A stretch of DNA of 64,000 nucleotides from Agromyces mariniharenae (GCF_008122505.1 NZ_VSSB01000001.1:2650891-2714890), one strand, 5' to 3'; shown: positions 1 through 10,240, counted from the first letter of the stretch. The notes: generated from the sequence alone by a model not told the origin. Made by a program: numbers and translations.

Positions 1-2060
1 CGATCTACGACTCCGCCGACACCCGCACGGTGCTGAAGCGCATCATCAAGGAGCTCGACGCCGACACCATGGGCTTCACGCCCGCGAGCGCGCAGGCGAA
101 GATCTCGCGGCTGAAGAACGAGCTCGCCGACGTCGAGACCTACGCGCGCAACGCCAACACGAACGACCCCAACGAGGTCATGTTCGTCGAGATCTTCCGG
201 CAGTACACGCGTCGGCTGCGCGAGGCGAGCGCCCTCGACTTCGACGACCTCATCGCCGAGACCGTCTACCTGTTCCGCGCGTTCCCGAAGGTCGCATCGC
301 TCTACCAGCGGCGGTTCCGGCACATCCTCGTCGACGAGTACCAGGACACGAACCACGCCCAGTACGCGCTCATCCGCGAGCTCACCCAGTCGATCCCGGC
401 CGACCGCGTTCACGAGATGGAGGGCCACGGCGTGAACGTGGCCGCGCTGACGGATGCCTCGGGCGGCATCCCCGGCGCCAGCCTCACGGTCGTCGGCGAC
501 TCCGACCAGTCCATCTACGCGTTCCGCGGCGCCGACATCCGCAACATCGTGGAGTTCGAGCGCGACTTCCCCGGTGCGAAGGTCGTGCTGCTCGAGCAGA
601 ACTACCGGTCGACGCAGAACATCCTCTCGGCCGCGAACGCCGTCATCTCCAACAACTTCGATAGGAAAGACAAGAAGCTGTGGACGGCCGTCGGCGACGG
701 CGAGCTGATCACCGGCTACACCGGTTACACGGCGCACGACGAGGCGCAGTTCGTCGCCGACGAGATCGAGTCGCTGCACCGCGCCGGCATCGCGTACCGC
801 GACATCGCCGTGTTCTACCGCACCAACGCGCAGACGCGTGCGCTGGAGGAGATCTTCGTACGCTCGGCCCTGCCGTATCGCGTCGTCGGCGGCACGAAGT
901 TCTATGAGCGCGCCGAGATCAAGGACGCGATGGCGTACCTCATCTCGGTGGCGAACCCGCTCGACGAGCTCGCGCTGCGCCGCATCCTGAACACCCCGAA
1001 GCGGGGCATCGGGCCCGCCACCGAGACCGCGCTCGCGAGCTTCGCCGAGCAGAACGGCATCTCGTTCCGCGAGGCGATGCGCAACGCCGACGCGCTCGGC
1101 CTCGGCCCGAAGGTCACGGGGGCCATCCTCGCGCTCGCCCGCGTGCTCGACGAGGCCGCCGCCATGCTCGTGCCGTCGTCGCGCGGCGTGGCCGAGGGCA
1201 CCAACGAGGGCGCGAAGCCGGTGTCCGACGTGCTCGTGTTCCTGCTCGAGAGCTCGGGCCTCATCGACGCGCTGCGCAACAGCCGCGACCCGCAAGACGA
1301 GACCAGGGCCGAGAACGTCGAGGAGCTCGTCGCGCAGACCCGCGACTTCGACCGCGAGAATCCCGGGGCGACGCTCGTCGACTTCCTCACGCAGGTCTCG
1401 CTCGTCGCGGCCGCCGACGAGATCGACGACGCATCGGGCACCGTCTCGCTCATGACGCTGCACACCGCCAAGGGCCTCGAGTACCACGCGGTGTTCCTCA
1501 CCGGGCTCGAGGAGGGCCTGCTGCCGCACCAGATGTCGGCATCCGAGCCCGGAGGACCCGCCGAGGAACGCCGCCTGTTCTACGTCGGCATCACTCGCGC
1601 CCGCAAACGCCTCTTCCTCTCGCTCGCGATGAGCCGCGCCCAGTTCGGCGAGGTCGCCGTGGCGATGCCGTCGCGCTACCTGCAGGAGATCCCCGAGGGG
1701 CTCATCGACTGGCGGCAGTCGCCGGGCATGGCCACGTCGCGCGGGGGCACGCAGCCCCGTGCGCTCAACGCCCGCCGCCCAGGCGGCGCGTGGGGCACGC
1801 GCGACCGCGACCTCGAGAAGTTCAGCGTGCTGAAGAGCGCCGCGCCGAAGGCCGAGTGGGCCAACCGGGTCACCGGCACCGTGCGCGACAACGGCGACCT
1901 CACGCTCGAGGCCGGCGACCGCATCCGGCACGTCGACTTCGGCGAGGGTCGCGTGACCCAGGTCACCGGCGAAGGCACGAAGCGCATCGCGCACGTGGCG
2001 TTCGACACCGCGGGGCAGAAGAAGCTCCTGATCAAGATCGCGCCCATCGAGAAGCTCTGA
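1..2060 (+). CDS. pcrA: ATP-dependent DNA helicase PcrA/UvrD, 5' end outside window
   Basis: Superfamily 1A 3'-5' helicase acting in nucleotide excision repair and replication-fork maintenance. The reading frame is open from base 3, so the gene starts upstream and the Walker A region is missing from view. About 685 residues are visible. Helicase motifs appear in order: II (DEYQDT, near base 331), III (GDSDQSIYAFRG, near 496), IV (LEQNYRST), V (TLHTAKGLEY, near 1456) and VI (VGITRARKRLFLS). The C-terminus ends in a Tudor-like segment (HVDFGEGRVTQVTGEG), typical of PcrA/UvrD1 and implicated in RNA polymerase contact. That tail favours PcrA over RecB-like helicases. A strong hairpin follows the stop codon. 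Confidence 0.95.
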   Translation, partial: IYDSADTRTVLKRIIKELDADTMGFTPASAQAKISRLKNELADVETYARNANTNDPNEVMFVEIFRQYTRRLREASALDFDDLIAETVYLFRAFPKVASLYQRRFRHILVDEYQDTNHAQYALIRELTQSIPADRVHEMEGHGVNVAALTDASGGIPGASLTVVGDSDQSIYAFRGADIRNIVEFERDFPGAKVVLLEQNYRSTQNILSAANAVISNNFDRKDKKLWTAVGDGELITGYTGYTAHDEAQFVADEIESLHRAGIAYRDIAVFYRTNAQTRALEEIFVRSALPYRVVGGTKFYERAEIKDAMAYLISVANPLDELALRRILNTPKRGIGPATETALASFAEQNGISFREAMRNADALGLGPKVTGAILALARVLDEAAAMLVPSSRGVAEGTNEGAKPVSDVLVFLLESSGLIDALRNSRDPQDETRAENVEELVAQTRDFDRENPGATLVDFLTQVSLVAAADEIDDASGTVSLMTLHTAKGLEYHAVFLTGLEEGLLPHQMSASEPGGPAEERRLFYVGITRARKRLFLSLAMSRAQFGEVAVAMPSRYLQEIPEGLIDWRQSPGMATSRGGTQPRALNARRPGGAWGTRDRDLEKFSVLKSAAPKAEWANRVTGTVRDNGDLTLEAGDRIRHVDFGEGRVTQVTGEGTKRIAHVAFDTAGQKKLLIKIAPIEKL

Positions 2061-2097
2061 GCGGGTCTGCGGGGCCGGCCGGCGGAATCCCGCTCGT

Positions 2098-2131
2098 GCG
2101 GCGGAATCCCGCCGTACGGGGATTCCGCCGC
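2098..2131. terminator. Bidirectional terminator hairpin between pcrA and the DUF72 gene
   Basis: A perfect 13-bp stem (2098-2110 with 2119-2131) has an 8-nt loop and lies between convergent genes. The arm word GGCGGAATCCC occurs once more just upstream (2081-2091), and a partial copy follows at 2138-2147, so alternative hairpins can form. There is no U tract, as is usual in high-GC actinobacteria. Confidence 0.7.
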
Positions 2132-2163
2132 GGCAGTGGGATTCCCCCGAGGGAGCTGCGCGA

Positions 2164-3030
2164 TCAGCCGGCCGGCGACGGCGGCGCCGATGGAAGCGCC
2201 TCCGGCCGCGGCAACCGCGCGATGAGCCCCATCGCGTCGAACGGCGCCCGCACCTTGATGTCGTTGTCGAAGTAGAGGAACGCGTCGCGACCCGCGTCGA
2301 GGTGGGCGCGCGTCCAGGCCGCCCAGCGGTCGAGCGACGCGTCGTCGTAGCCCGACGCGTACAGCTCCTCCTCGCCGTGCAGGCGCGCGTAGGCGAAGTC
2401 CGCGGTCGTGCGGTCGATGCGCGGGTAGCGGCCCGCGGTGTCCGCCGTGACGGAGGCCACGCCGTGCCCGGCGAGCAGGTCGGCCCACTCCTCCTGTCGG
2501 TCCTCGAACTCGGGATGCCGCACCTCGATCGCATGACGCAGCGGGCGCTCCGCGATCGCCGCCGCGTCGAACCACGACCGGCCCGACATCCGTTCATCGT
2601 GCCCGGCCGCGAGCGCTGCGGCATCCGTCGTCGTGTGCGGCAGCAGCCCGAGGAACCGGTCGGCGACCGCGGGGTCGAGCCCGAGGTTCGGCGGCAGCTG
2701 CCAGAGCACCGGACCGAGCTTCGGCCCGAGCGCGAGCACGCCAGAGGCGAAGAAGTTCGCGAGCGGCGCCTCGACGTCCGCCAGCCGCTTGAGGTGCGTG
2801 ATGAAGCGCGGGCCCTTCACGGCGAAGACGAACCCGTCGGGCGTGGCGTCGCGCCAGCGCACCCAGTTCGCGGGCTTCTGCAGCGAGTAGAACGAGCCGT
2901 TGACCTCGATCGACGTCATCCGCTCGGCCGCGTAGGCGAGCTCATCGGCCTGGCGGAGTCCCTGCGGGTAGAAGCTCCGGCGCCAGTTCGGGTAGACCCA
3001 GCCCGAGATGCCGACCCGCGCCTCGGCCAT
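2164..3030 (-). CDS. DUF72 family protein (YecE-like)
   Basis: A 288-residue protein of the DUF72/YecE family, a TIM-barrel fold whose biochemical role is not firmly established. Family hallmarks visible: the N-terminal VGISGWVYPNWRRSFYPQG, the SIEVNGSFYSLQ segment, KGPRFITHLKRL, LWQLPPNL, and the C-terminal YARLHG and LYFDND segments. The ATG at 3030 places VGISGW at residue 5, matching family N-termini, so longer upstream in-frame sequence is rejected. It starts 2 bp after the stop of the VIT transporter gene on the same strand, so the two are almost certainly co-transcribed. A link to metal homeostasis is only suggested by that neighbour. Confidence 0.9.
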   Translation of the reverse strand: MAEARVGISGWVYPNWRRSFYPQGLRQADELAYAAERMTSIEVNGSFYSLQKPANWVRWRDATPDGFVFAVKGPRFITHLKRLADVEAPLANFFASGVLALGPKLGPVLWQLPPNLGLDPAVADRFLGLLPHTTTDAAALAAGHDERMSGRSWFDAAAIAERPLRHAIEVRHPEFEDRQEEWADLLAGHGVASVTADTAGRYPRIDRTTADFAYARLHGEEELYASGYDDASLDRWAAWTRAHLDAGRDAFLYFDNDIKVRAPFDAMGLIARLPRPEALPSAPPSPAG

Positions 3031-3032
3031 GG

Positions 3033-3752
3033 CTACACGGCGGTCCCGAGGAGCGCGCCGATGACCCACGTGACCACCAGGGCGAGCGCCCCGCCGATGA
3101 CCACGCGCAGCACGGCCCGGCCCCGCGGGCTGCCGCCGATCCACGCCGAGAGCCAGCCCGTGATCGCGAGCGCGACGAGCACCGCGACGAAGGTCGTGGC
3201 GACGCGCCACTCGGGCGGCGGCAGCAGGATCGCGAGCATGGGCAGCACCGCGCCGATGAGGAACGCCAGCGCGGAGGCCCAAGCCGCGTGCCAGGGGTTC
3301 ACCACGTCGTCCTGCGAGATGTGCAGCTCGGTCTCGAGGTGGGCCGCGAGCGCATCGTGCGCCGTCAGCTCGCCGGCGACGAGCTCGGCGGTCTCGGCCG
3401 AGAGGCCCTTCGCGCGGTAGAGGGCCGTGAGCTCGGCGAGCTCCTGCGACGGCATGTTCTCCAGCTCCCAGCGCTCCTTGGCGATGAGCGCGCGCTCGGT
3501 GTCGCGCTGGCTCGAGACCGAGACGTACTCGCCGAGCCCCATCGAGATCGCGCCGGCCAGCACGGCGGCGACGCCCGCGATGAGGATCGCGGCGACGTCG
3601 GTCGTGGCTGCGGCGACGCCGACCACGAGGGCCGCGACCGAGACGATGCCGTCGTTCGCGCCGAGCACGCCGGCGCGCAGCCAGTTGAGCTTCGCGTGCA
3701 CCGATCCGTCGTGCGGATCGGTGCGATGGATCGGTTCCACGGGGTCGACCAT
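3033..3752 (-). CDS. VIT1/CCC1 family Fe2+/Mn2+ transporter
   Basis: A 239-residue membrane protein of the VIT1/CCC1 family, which moves Fe2+ or Mn2+ out of the cytoplasm. Five membrane segments are visible. The first contains the family signature [21 protein letters not shown] (residues about 25-45), then [21 protein letters not shown] charged, Glu-rich cytoplasmic stretch (about 90-150) follows, which in this family binds metal. Three C-terminal helices complete it. The ATG at 3752 is preceded by GGGAGA and begins just ahead of the acidic/His N-terminus. First gene of a two-gene operon with the DUF72 gene. Divergent from sucC across 280 bp. Confidence 0.92.
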   Translation of the reverse strand: MVDPVEPIHRTDPHDGSVHAKLNWLRAGVLGANDGIVSVAALVVGVAAATTDVAAILIAGVAAVLAGAISMGLGEYVSVSSQRDTERALIAKERWELENMPSQELAELTALYRAKGLSAETAELVAGELTAHDALAAHLETELHISQDDVVNPWHAAWASALAFLIGAVLPMLAILLPPPEWRVATTFVAVLVALAITGWLSAWIGGSPRGRAVLRVVIGGALALVVTWVIGALLGTAV

Positions 3753-3910
3753 TCCGCAAGTCTCCCAGCGGCGTCGCGGCCCCGCCAGCATGGCGAGCCT
3801 GTCCTCACGCGTGCTCGCCGCGGCATCCGCTCGCCGTCGAGGCCATCGGATGCCGCCGCTGCATGTCCGGGAACCCGGCATCCCGGTTCGGACGCCCCAC
3901 GACGGGGGAG

Positions 3911-3916
3911 TACGAT
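3911..3916 (+). promoter_or_regulatory. Possible -10 element (TACGAT) upstream of sucC
   Basis: TACGAT fits the actinobacterial TANNNT -10 pattern and lies 117 bp before the sucC start codon. If it is used, the two palindromes at 3933-3964 would sit just downstream of the transcription start, a road-block position. An alternative -10 (GACAAT, 3963-3968) would place them over the -35 region. I cannot decide between them from sequence alone. Confidence 0.3.
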
Positions 3917-3932
3917 GGTCGTCGGCCCGCTA

Positions 3933-3964
3933 TCTCGATATCGAGAGAATTCTCGACGTCGAGA
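3933..3964. promoter_or_regulatory. Double palindromic operator upstream of sucC
   Basis: Two perfect 14-bp palindromes, TCTCGATATCGAGA (3933-3946) and TCTCGACGTCGAGA (3951-3964), lie 18 bp apart centre to centre, so two dimers could bind nearly the same DNA face. The same TCTCGA-N2-TCGAGA arms occur upstream of icd (39127-39140), including the flanking TTG when the second site is read on the minus strand. The arrangement looks like a dimeric winged-helix regulator site. The regulator is not identifiable from this window. Confidence 0.7.
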
Positions 3965-4032
3965 CAATCTTGGCCGGGCCTCTCATCCCACCATCCCTGC
4001 GCGATCACGCGCGGACCGATTGGAAGCAGAGC

Positions 4033-5199
4033 GTGGATCTTTACGAGTACCAGGCCAGAGACCTCTTCGAGAAGTACGGGGTGCCGGTGCTCGCCGGCAT
4101 CGTCGCCGACACCCCCGAAGACGTGCGCAAGGCCGCCGAGCAGCTCGGCGGCGTCGTCGTGGTCAAGGCCCAGGTGAAGACGGGCGGTCGTGGCAAGGCC
4201 GGCGGCGTCAAGGTCGCCAGGACCCCCGACGAGGCGGAGGAGGCCGCGAAGGCGATCCTCGGGCTCGACATCAAGGGCCACGTCGTCAAGCGCGTCATGG
4301 TCGCCGCGGGCGCGAAGATCGCGCAGGAGTTCTACTTCTCGGTGCTCCTCGACCGCGCCAACCGCTCGTACCTCTCGCTCACCAGTGTCGAGGGCGGCAT
4401 GGAGATCGAGCAGCTCGCGGTCGAGAAGCCCGAGGCGCTCGCGCGCGTCGAGGTCGACCCCGGCACGGGCATCACCCCCACCAAGGCGCGCGAGATCGCC
4501 GAGGCCGCGAACTTCCCGGCCGAGCTGGTCGACAAGGTCGCCGACGTGTTCGTCAAGCTCTACGACGTGTACGACAGCGAGGACGCGACGCTCGTCGAGG
4601 TCAACCCGCTCATCCTCGATGAGGACGGGAACATCATCGCCCTCGACGGCAAGGTCACGCTCGACGAGAACGCCGAGTTCCGCCACGCGGGCCACGCCCT
4701 GCTCGAGGACAAGGCCGCGGCCGACCCGCTCGAGGCGCAGGCCAAGGCGCTCGACCTCAACTACGTCAAGCTCGACGGCGAGGTCGGCATCATCGGCAAC
4801 GGCGCGGGCCTCGTCATGTCGACGCTCGACGTGGTCGCCTACGCCGGCGAGAACCACGGCGGCGTGAAGCCCGCCAACTTCCTCGACATCGGCGGCGGTG
4901 CGTCGGCCGAGGTCATGGCCAACGGCCTCTCGATCATCCTCGGCGACCCGCAGGTCAAGGCCGTGTTCGTGAACGTCTTCGGCGGCATCACGGCGTGCGA
5001 CCAGGTCGCGAAGGGCATCGTCGGCGCACTCGCCGAGCTCGGCTCGAGCGCGAACAAGCCGCTCGTCGTGCGCCTCGACGGCAACAACGTGGCCGAAGGC
5101 CGTCGCATCCTTGAGGAGGCGGCGCACCCGCTCGTCACCCTCGCCGACAACATGGACCAGGGCGCCGACAAGGCCGCCGAGCTGGCGAACGCGCAGTAA
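4033..5199 (+). CDS. sucC: Succinate-CoA ligase (ADP-forming) beta subunit
   Basis: Beta subunit of succinyl-CoA synthetase, which interconverts succinyl-CoA and succinate with substrate-level phosphorylation in the TCA cycle. The length of 388 residues is standard. The N-terminal ATP-grasp domain begins [18 protein letters not shown] and contains [12 protein letters not shown] and the metal-binding NPLILDEDG. The C-terminal CoA-ligase domain contains [15 protein letters not shown] and [10 protein letters not shown]. The start is GTG at 4033, because the conserved DLYEYQ begins at codon 2. Longer in-frame sequence upstream would run through the palindromic operators. sucD follows after 15 bp as an operon. 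Confidence 0.97.
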   Translation: MDLYEYQARDLFEKYGVPVLAGIVADTPEDVRKAAEQLGGVVVVKAQVKTGGRGKAGGVKVARTPDEAEEAAKAILGLDIKGHVVKRVMVAAGAKIAQEFYFSVLLDRANRSYLSLTSVEGGMEIEQLAVEKPEALARVEVDPGTGITPTKAREIAEAANFPAELVDKVADVFVKLYDVYDSEDATLVEVNPLILDEDGNIIALDGKVTLDENAEFRHAGHALLEDKAAADPLEAQAKALDLNYVKLDGEVGIIGNGAGLVMSTLDVVAYAGENHGGVKPANFLDIGGGASAEVMANGLSIILGDPQVKAVFVNVFGGITACDQVAKGIVGALAELGSSANKPLVVRLDGNNVAEGRRILEEAAHPLVTLADNMDQGADKAAELANAQ

Positions 5200-6117
<918 letters not shown>

Positions 6118-6180
6118 TCGCGAGCGCGCGTCCACGAGCGGATGCCGCGGCCTCACCGCCGCCCGCAGTCGAACGGAACG

Positions 6181-6211
6181 GAGCCCCGCATGGCCATGGC
6201 CTGCGGGGCTC
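6181..6211. terminator. Terminator hairpin between sucD and the secreted-protein cluster
   Basis: GAGCCCCGCA (6181-6190) pairs perfectly with 6202-6211 around an 11-nt loop, followed by a pyrimidine-rich stretch. It lies between convergent genes and can serve both strands. Confidence 0.75.
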
Positions 6212-6264
6212 CTCCCCTTGGTGGCGGACGTTCGGGGGGTCGCATCCGCCACCTCGGTGCTACC

Positions 6265-7638
6265 TCACGGGTCGATCACGACCGTGCACACGTAGGTGCC
6301 CGGCTGCAGGTTGCTCTTCGTGAACGATCCGTCGCCATTCGCACCGGTGGTGGCGTCGAACGGCGGGTCGGCTGCGGCGTCGCAGTCGATCGTCGACGCG
6401 GTGCCGCCGTCGATCTGCGAGTTCACGCTCACCGTGATGTCCGTCAACGGCATGTTGGTGAACACGACGGGCGTGGCGGTGTCGCAGTCGGTGTCCTCGA
6501 CCACGGTTCCGGTCTGCGGGTTGGCGGAGGTCACCGCGTAGCCCGTCGGCACCGTCTCGGTCACGCTGTAGCTGCCGGCGGTGATATCGGGGATGCAGGC
6601 CTCGCCGTTCGCGTCGGTCGTGACGGTCGTGCCGGCGGGGAGGTCCCCACCAGTCACCGAGAACACGACACCGGCGTGCGGGTGGTCACCGGGGCCGTCG
6701 GCCGCGTGCTTCTTCGTCTTCTCGATCGCGAGGGCGCCGCAGTTGTTGAGGCCGGTCGCGGTCGGGGCGATGAAGTCCTTCAGCGCTGCGGTGAACGAGT
6801 CGGAGGACCGGCTCTTCAGGTACGCGCTGCCGAACGCCACGCAGCCTTCTCCACCGAGCACGTCGAAGTCCACGGTGGCTTCGCCGAAGGTCCGCGCGGA
6901 GACGGGACCCAGTCCGTCGGACTCGGCCGCCGGGATGGCGGACGTGTTGATCGAGCCGGTCGCATCACCAGCGGCGGTGAGGTTGACCCGGACCCCCCAA
7001 CACGGAGTGGAGTTCGACGCCTGGCACTGGCTTCCCGGACCCGAGGCGACCCAAGTCGAGAGGAACAGCTGCGGGTTGGTGCCGCCCTGCGCCAGGTCGT
7101 ACTGGATCAGCAGGTCGCCGGCGGTGCGCACGGGTGTGACGCCGTTGGCCGACAGTGTCTCGGACTTGTTGAACTCGAAGTCCATGTTGGTCGTGCCGCT
7201 CGGCTCCTGGACGCGATGCCAGAAGAGGTGCAGGAAGTCACCGGCCGCCGCCTCCTCGAGGTACAGGCCGAAGTTCAGCAGGTCGCTCTTGTTCGGCGGG
7301 ATGCTGCCGTCGACCACCGACGGAACGGCGGTGTCCTCCTTCGAGCCCTGGCCGAACGAGTCGTCGCCGGAACCGCTCGGCGCATCGGCCTTGCGGACCT
7401 CGCTGACGCTCGCCCAGTCGATCGACGGCGCGGGGTCGTCGACCTTCAGGTTGGCGTCGCTGTCGATCTCGAAGTCGCTGCCGGGCAGGCTCACCTCGGG
7501 GTGGGACGCCATGGCGGGGCCCGCGACGAGGGTGGCACCGACGAGTGCCGCGAAGCCGCCGGCTGCGGCCAGGCGTAGACATCGCTTGCGGAACGCGACT
7601 CGTTCTTCGGGCGTTCGGATTCGGGTTGTGAGGGGCAT
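6265..7638 (-). CDS. Secreted modular prealbumin-fold protein, short paralogue (A)
   Basis: A 457-residue exported protein, the smallest of three tandem paralogues. Residues 1-44 form a Sec signal peptide ending in PAMA. Residues about 45-295 are a domain shared by all three (HPEVSLPGS..., GSIPPNKSDLLNFG, LFWHRVQEP, NMDFEFN, SAYLKSRSSDSFTAALKDF). Directly after NNC comes one Cna-B/SpaA-like module (ALAIEKTKKHAADG to YVCTVVIDP). It lacks both repeat types present in the larger paralogues. No LPXTG motif or C-terminal membrane helix is present, so it is probably released or bound non-covalently. Two adjacent ATGs (7641, 7638) exist. Paralogue B has AAG at the first position, so 7638 is the shared start behind GGAGG. 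Function unknown; an adhesin or surface-layer role is a guess from the fold. Confidence 0.8.
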   Translation of the reverse strand: MPLTTRIRTPEERVAFRKRCLRLAAAGGFAALVGATLVAGPAMASHPEVSLPGSDFEIDSDANLKVDDPAPSIDWASVSEVRKADAPSGSGDDSFGQGSKEDTAVPSVVDGSIPPNKSDLLNFGLYLEEAAAGDFLHLFWHRVQEPSGTTNMDFEFNKSETLSANGVTPVRTAGDLLIQYDLAQGGTNPQLFLSTWVASGPGSQCQASNSTPCWGVRVNLTAAGDATGSINTSAIPAAESDGLGPVSARTFGEATVDFDVLGGEGCVAFGSAYLKSRSSDSFTAALKDFIAPTATGLNNCGALAIEKTKKHAADGPGDHPHAGVVFSVTGGDLPAGTTVTTDANGEACIPDITAGSYSVTETVPTGYAVTSANPQTGTVVEDTDCDTATPVVFTNMPLTDITVSVNSQIDGGTASTIDCDAAADPPFDATTGANGDGSFTKSNLQPGTYVCTVVIDP

Positions 7639-7892
7639 CATCGCCTCCCGGTTCGCAGTTCGTCCGGTCCGGGCGGGCCGGACGGTCCTCTGCGGGGCGA
7701 CGGGGCGGGATCGGGTTCCCGTCGTCGGCGCGTCCAGCGACGTGGGTAGGTCGTCACCGGGCGTGCATCGCGCCGTAGGGGGTATCTCACGCCATTCCGC
7801 ACGTTACACCCGGGGCGGCTGGCCGGTAAGTGTTGCTGAGCAAAGCTCATGTCCCCAAACCGGGGGTTACCGAACGGGCCAGTGGAGTCGAC
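7639..7892 (-). promoter_or_regulatory. Promoter, palindrome and leader of paralogue A
   Basis: On the minus strand the region holds, in order: a CCCC/GGGG inverted repeat (7853-7866), the palindrome TGAGCTTTGCTCA (7837-7849), a -10 like TAACGT (7806-7801) 30 nt further on, and a leader of about 155 nt to the start codon. The same order and spacing precede paralogues B and C. No convincing -35 is seen, which fits activator-dependent transcription. The leader is closely similar in sequence to that of paralogue B. No gene is supported here. Confidence 0.6.
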
Positions 7893-7925
7893 CAGGGCCC
7901 CGCCGACGGTGCCGGCGGGGCCCTG
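7893..7925 (-). terminator. Terminator of secreted paralogue B
   Basis: A perfect 13-bp stem (7893-7905 with 7913-7925) with a 7-nt loop, 38 bp beyond the stop codon of the gene ending at 7964. Confidence 0.8.
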
Positions 7926-7963
7926 CTTCAGTTGCGAATCAGTTCGGTCGCGACTCACCTCCG

Positions 7964-9985
7964 TCACGGGTCGATGACGATGGTGCACACCACCGTCTGC
8001 GGGTCGAGGTCGTTCAGCGACAGCGAGCCGTCGCCGCTCGCCGGAGTGGTGAAGTCCGGGTCGGGCAGGCCGGGCACGCACTCGATCGTCGACGAGGTTC
8101 CGCCCACGATCTGCGAGTCGACCGACACCGTCAGGTTGGTCAGCGGCATGTTCTCGAACGCGACGCTGGCGCCCGGTGTGATCGGATCGCAGTCGGCCTC
8201 GCTCTCGCTCACGAACGCGGTCTGGGGGTTGGCCGAGACCACGTGGTATCCGCTGGGCACCGTCTCGGTGACCGTGTAGGTGCCGACCAGGGCGCTCACC
8301 ACGAGCCCTGCCACGCAGGCCTCGCCGTTCGCGTCCGTCACGGCGGTCACGCCGCCGGCCGCCAGCTCACCGCCGGTGACCGTGAAGGTGACGCCTGCGT
8401 GCGGCATCTCGCCACCCGCCGCCGCCGCGTGCTTCGCGATCTTCGAGATGAGGATCGCGCCGCGCTCGCGTGCGTCGTGGAAGGTGCAGGTGACGGTCTC
8501 TCCAGCAGAGAGGCCGATCGCCGACGGATCCGAACCGTCGTCACACGTCGCGCTCACGAGATTCCAGTTCGCGGGAACCGTCTCGTCGACGTCGTAGGTG
8601 CCGGGCGGCAGGTCGGAGAAGGTCTCCGAGTCCTTGCCGGCATCCCCTGCGGCCGTCGTGGTCAGCGTGAACGGGCTGGGCGACAGCGTGCCCGAGGTGA
8701 ACTCGAACGCGCCGAAGCCGTCATCGGTGATCTTCTCGACGATGATCACGCCGCGCGCGATGTTCGTGTACGTGCAGTCGAGCACGTCCGTGTTGTCATC
8801 GAGGTCGAACGTCACCAAGGGACCGACGATCGAGGGCGTCACCCCGGTGCTCGCCGAGCAGTTGACGTTGTCGAAGTCCCAGCCGGTGGGCGGTGGGTCC
8901 TCGCTGACGGTCAGGCCGGTGCCGAGGAACACGTTGTCGTACTCCTGGACGCCGCCGTCGCCGAGGCTGAAGGTCGGGTTGACCTCGGTCTCCGTCTCGA
9001 AGGCGGTGGTGTAGTCGAACATCGTGACCGCGGGGTCTTCGGCCGGATCGGTCACCTTGCGGATGATCACCTTCGCGCAGTTGTTCAGGTCGGTCGGTGC
9101 GGGTGCGATGAAGTCCTTCAGCGCCGCCGTGAAGGAGTCCGAAGAACGGCTCTTCAGGTAGGCGCTGCCGAACGAGATGCACTCGTCGTCGCCGACGATC
9201 GCCGAGAAGTCGACGCTCGCTTCACCGAACGTGCGTGCCGACACGTTGCCCAGTCCGTCGGATTGGGCGGCCGGGATGGCGCTCGTGTTGATCGATCCCG
9301 TCGCGTCACCGGCTGCGCTCAGGCTGACTCGGGTTCCCCAGCAGGGCGTGCTGTTCGACGCCTCGCATTGGCTTCCCGGACCCGAGGCGACCCAGAGCGA
9401 CAGGAACAGCTGCGGGTTGGTGCCGCCCTGCGCTAGGTCGTACTGGATCAGCAGGTCGCCGGCTGTCCGAACGGGCGTGACCCCGTTGGCGGACACCACA
9501 TCGGACTGGTTGAACTCGAAGTCCATGTTCGTGGTGCCCGAGGGCTCCTGGACGCGGTGCCAGAACATATGCAGGAAGTCGCCGGCCGGCGTCGATTCGA
9601 AGTACGTGCCGAAGTTGAGCAGGTCGCTCTTGTTCGGCGGGATGCTGCCGTCCACCACGGTCGGAACGGCCGTGTCCTCCTTCGAGCCCTGGCCGAACGA
9701 GTCGTCGCCGGAGCCGCTCGGCGCGTCGGCTTTTCGGATCTCGCTGACGTTGGCCCAGTCGAGTGAAGGCGGCGCCGGGTCGTCTACGCGGAGGTTCGCG
9801 TCGGTGTCGATCTCGAAGTGGCTGCCGAGCAGGCTCACTTCGGGGTGGTTGGCCTGCGCGGGCGTAGCCAGGACGCCGGTCAGGACGAGGGCGGCCGCCC
9901 CACCCAGTGCGACGAGGGCGCTACCCCGTTTGCGTCGGGGCGGACAGTCGAGGTCGCCGGAACGTACGGGTTTCGTGAAAGGCAT
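7964..9985 (-). CDS. Secreted modular prealbumin-fold protein, middle paralogue (B)
   Basis: A 673-residue exported protein. The signal peptide spans residues 1-45 (hydrophobic core VALGGAAALVLTGVL, cleavage after TPAQA). The shared N-terminal domain runs to ALKDFIAPAPTDLNNC (about residue 300). Then come one type-1 repeat (KVIIRKVTDP to LDCTYTN, about 95 residues, two cysteines), one type-2 repeat (GVIIVEKITDDG to VTCTFHD), and the C-terminal Cna-B/SpaA-like module (ILISKIAKHAAA to VVCTIVIDP). Modules of this kind form stalks in Gram-positive surface proteins. There is no sortase signal or C-terminal anchor. The ATG at 9985 is the only possible start behind GGAGG here and fixes the starts of its paralogues. 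Confidence 0.82.
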   Translation of the reverse strand: MPFTKPVRSGDLDCPPRRKRGSALVALGGAAALVLTGVLATPAQANHPEVSLLGSHFEIDTDANLRVDDPAPPSLDWANVSEIRKADAPSGSGDDSFGQGSKEDTAVPTVVDGSIPPNKSDLLNFGTYFESTPAGDFLHMFWHRVQEPSGTTNMDFEFNQSDVVSANGVTPVRTAGDLLIQYDLAQGGTNPQLFLSLWVASGPGSQCEASNSTPCWGTRVSLSAAGDATGSINTSAIPAAQSDGLGNVSARTFGEASVDFSAIVGDDECISFGSAYLKSRSSDSFTAALKDFIAPAPTDLNNCAKVIIRKVTDPAEDPAVTMFDYTTAFETETEVNPTFSLGDGGVQEYDNVFLGTGLTVSEDPPPTGWDFDNVNCSASTGVTPSIVGPLVTFDLDDNTDVLDCTYTNIARGVIIVEKITDDGFGAFEFTSGTLSPSPFTLTTTAAGDAGKDSETFSDLPPGTYDVDETVPANWNLVSATCDDGSDPSAIGLSAGETVTCTFHDARERGAILISKIAKHAAAAGGEMPHAGVTFTVTGGELAAGGVTAVTDANGEACVAGLVVSALVGTYTVTETVPSGYHVVSANPQTAFVSESEADCDPITPGASVAFENMPLTNLTVSVDSQIVGGTSSTIECVPGLPDPDFTTPASGDGSLSLNDLDPQTVVCTIVIDP

Positions 9986-10240
9986 CTTCGCCTCCGGGGT
10001 GTTCCAGGTTCATCCGGTTCGGGCGAGCCGGACGGTCCCCTGCGGGGCGATGGGCGGGAACGGGTTTCCGTCGTCGGCGCGTCCAGCGACGGGGTAGATC
10101 ATCGCGGGGCGTGCATCGCGCCGTAGGAGGTCTGGGGGGCCTCACGCCGTGGTTGACGTTACTCCCGTCCCGACGGCGCCGATACTGATATGAGGAATAC
10201 TCATGTCCCCAGATCGGGGGACTTCTCGTTCGAGCCATGG
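9986..10240 (-). promoter_or_regulatory. Promoter, palindrome and leader of paralogue B
   Basis: The palindrome (10191-10203, one mismatch from dyad symmetry) is flanked by the CCCC/GGGG repeat at 10206-10220. A -10 like TAACGT lies at 10161-10156, 29 nt beyond the palindrome on the minus strand. A leader of about 164 nt follows. It contains a short hairpin (arms TCCGG and CCGGA near 10015-10034) that is also recognisable before paralogues A and C. No gene is supported in this stretch. Confidence 0.6.

Noticed and set aside
902..2575. Long minus-strand ORFs opposite the helicase gene
   Set aside because: They are antisense to a gene with clear helicase motifs and have arginine/serine-rich low-complexity translations typical of GC-rich shadow frames.
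7639..7850. Cyclic-di-GMP riboswitch in the leader of the secreted paralogues
   Set aside because: The leader is conserved between two paralogues, but I could not find the characteristic GEMM core elements.
6581..9436. 951-codon plus-strand ORF across the secreted paralogues
   Set aside because: Antisense to two signal-peptide proteins with conserved paralogue structure. It crosses their intergenic terminator and promoter.
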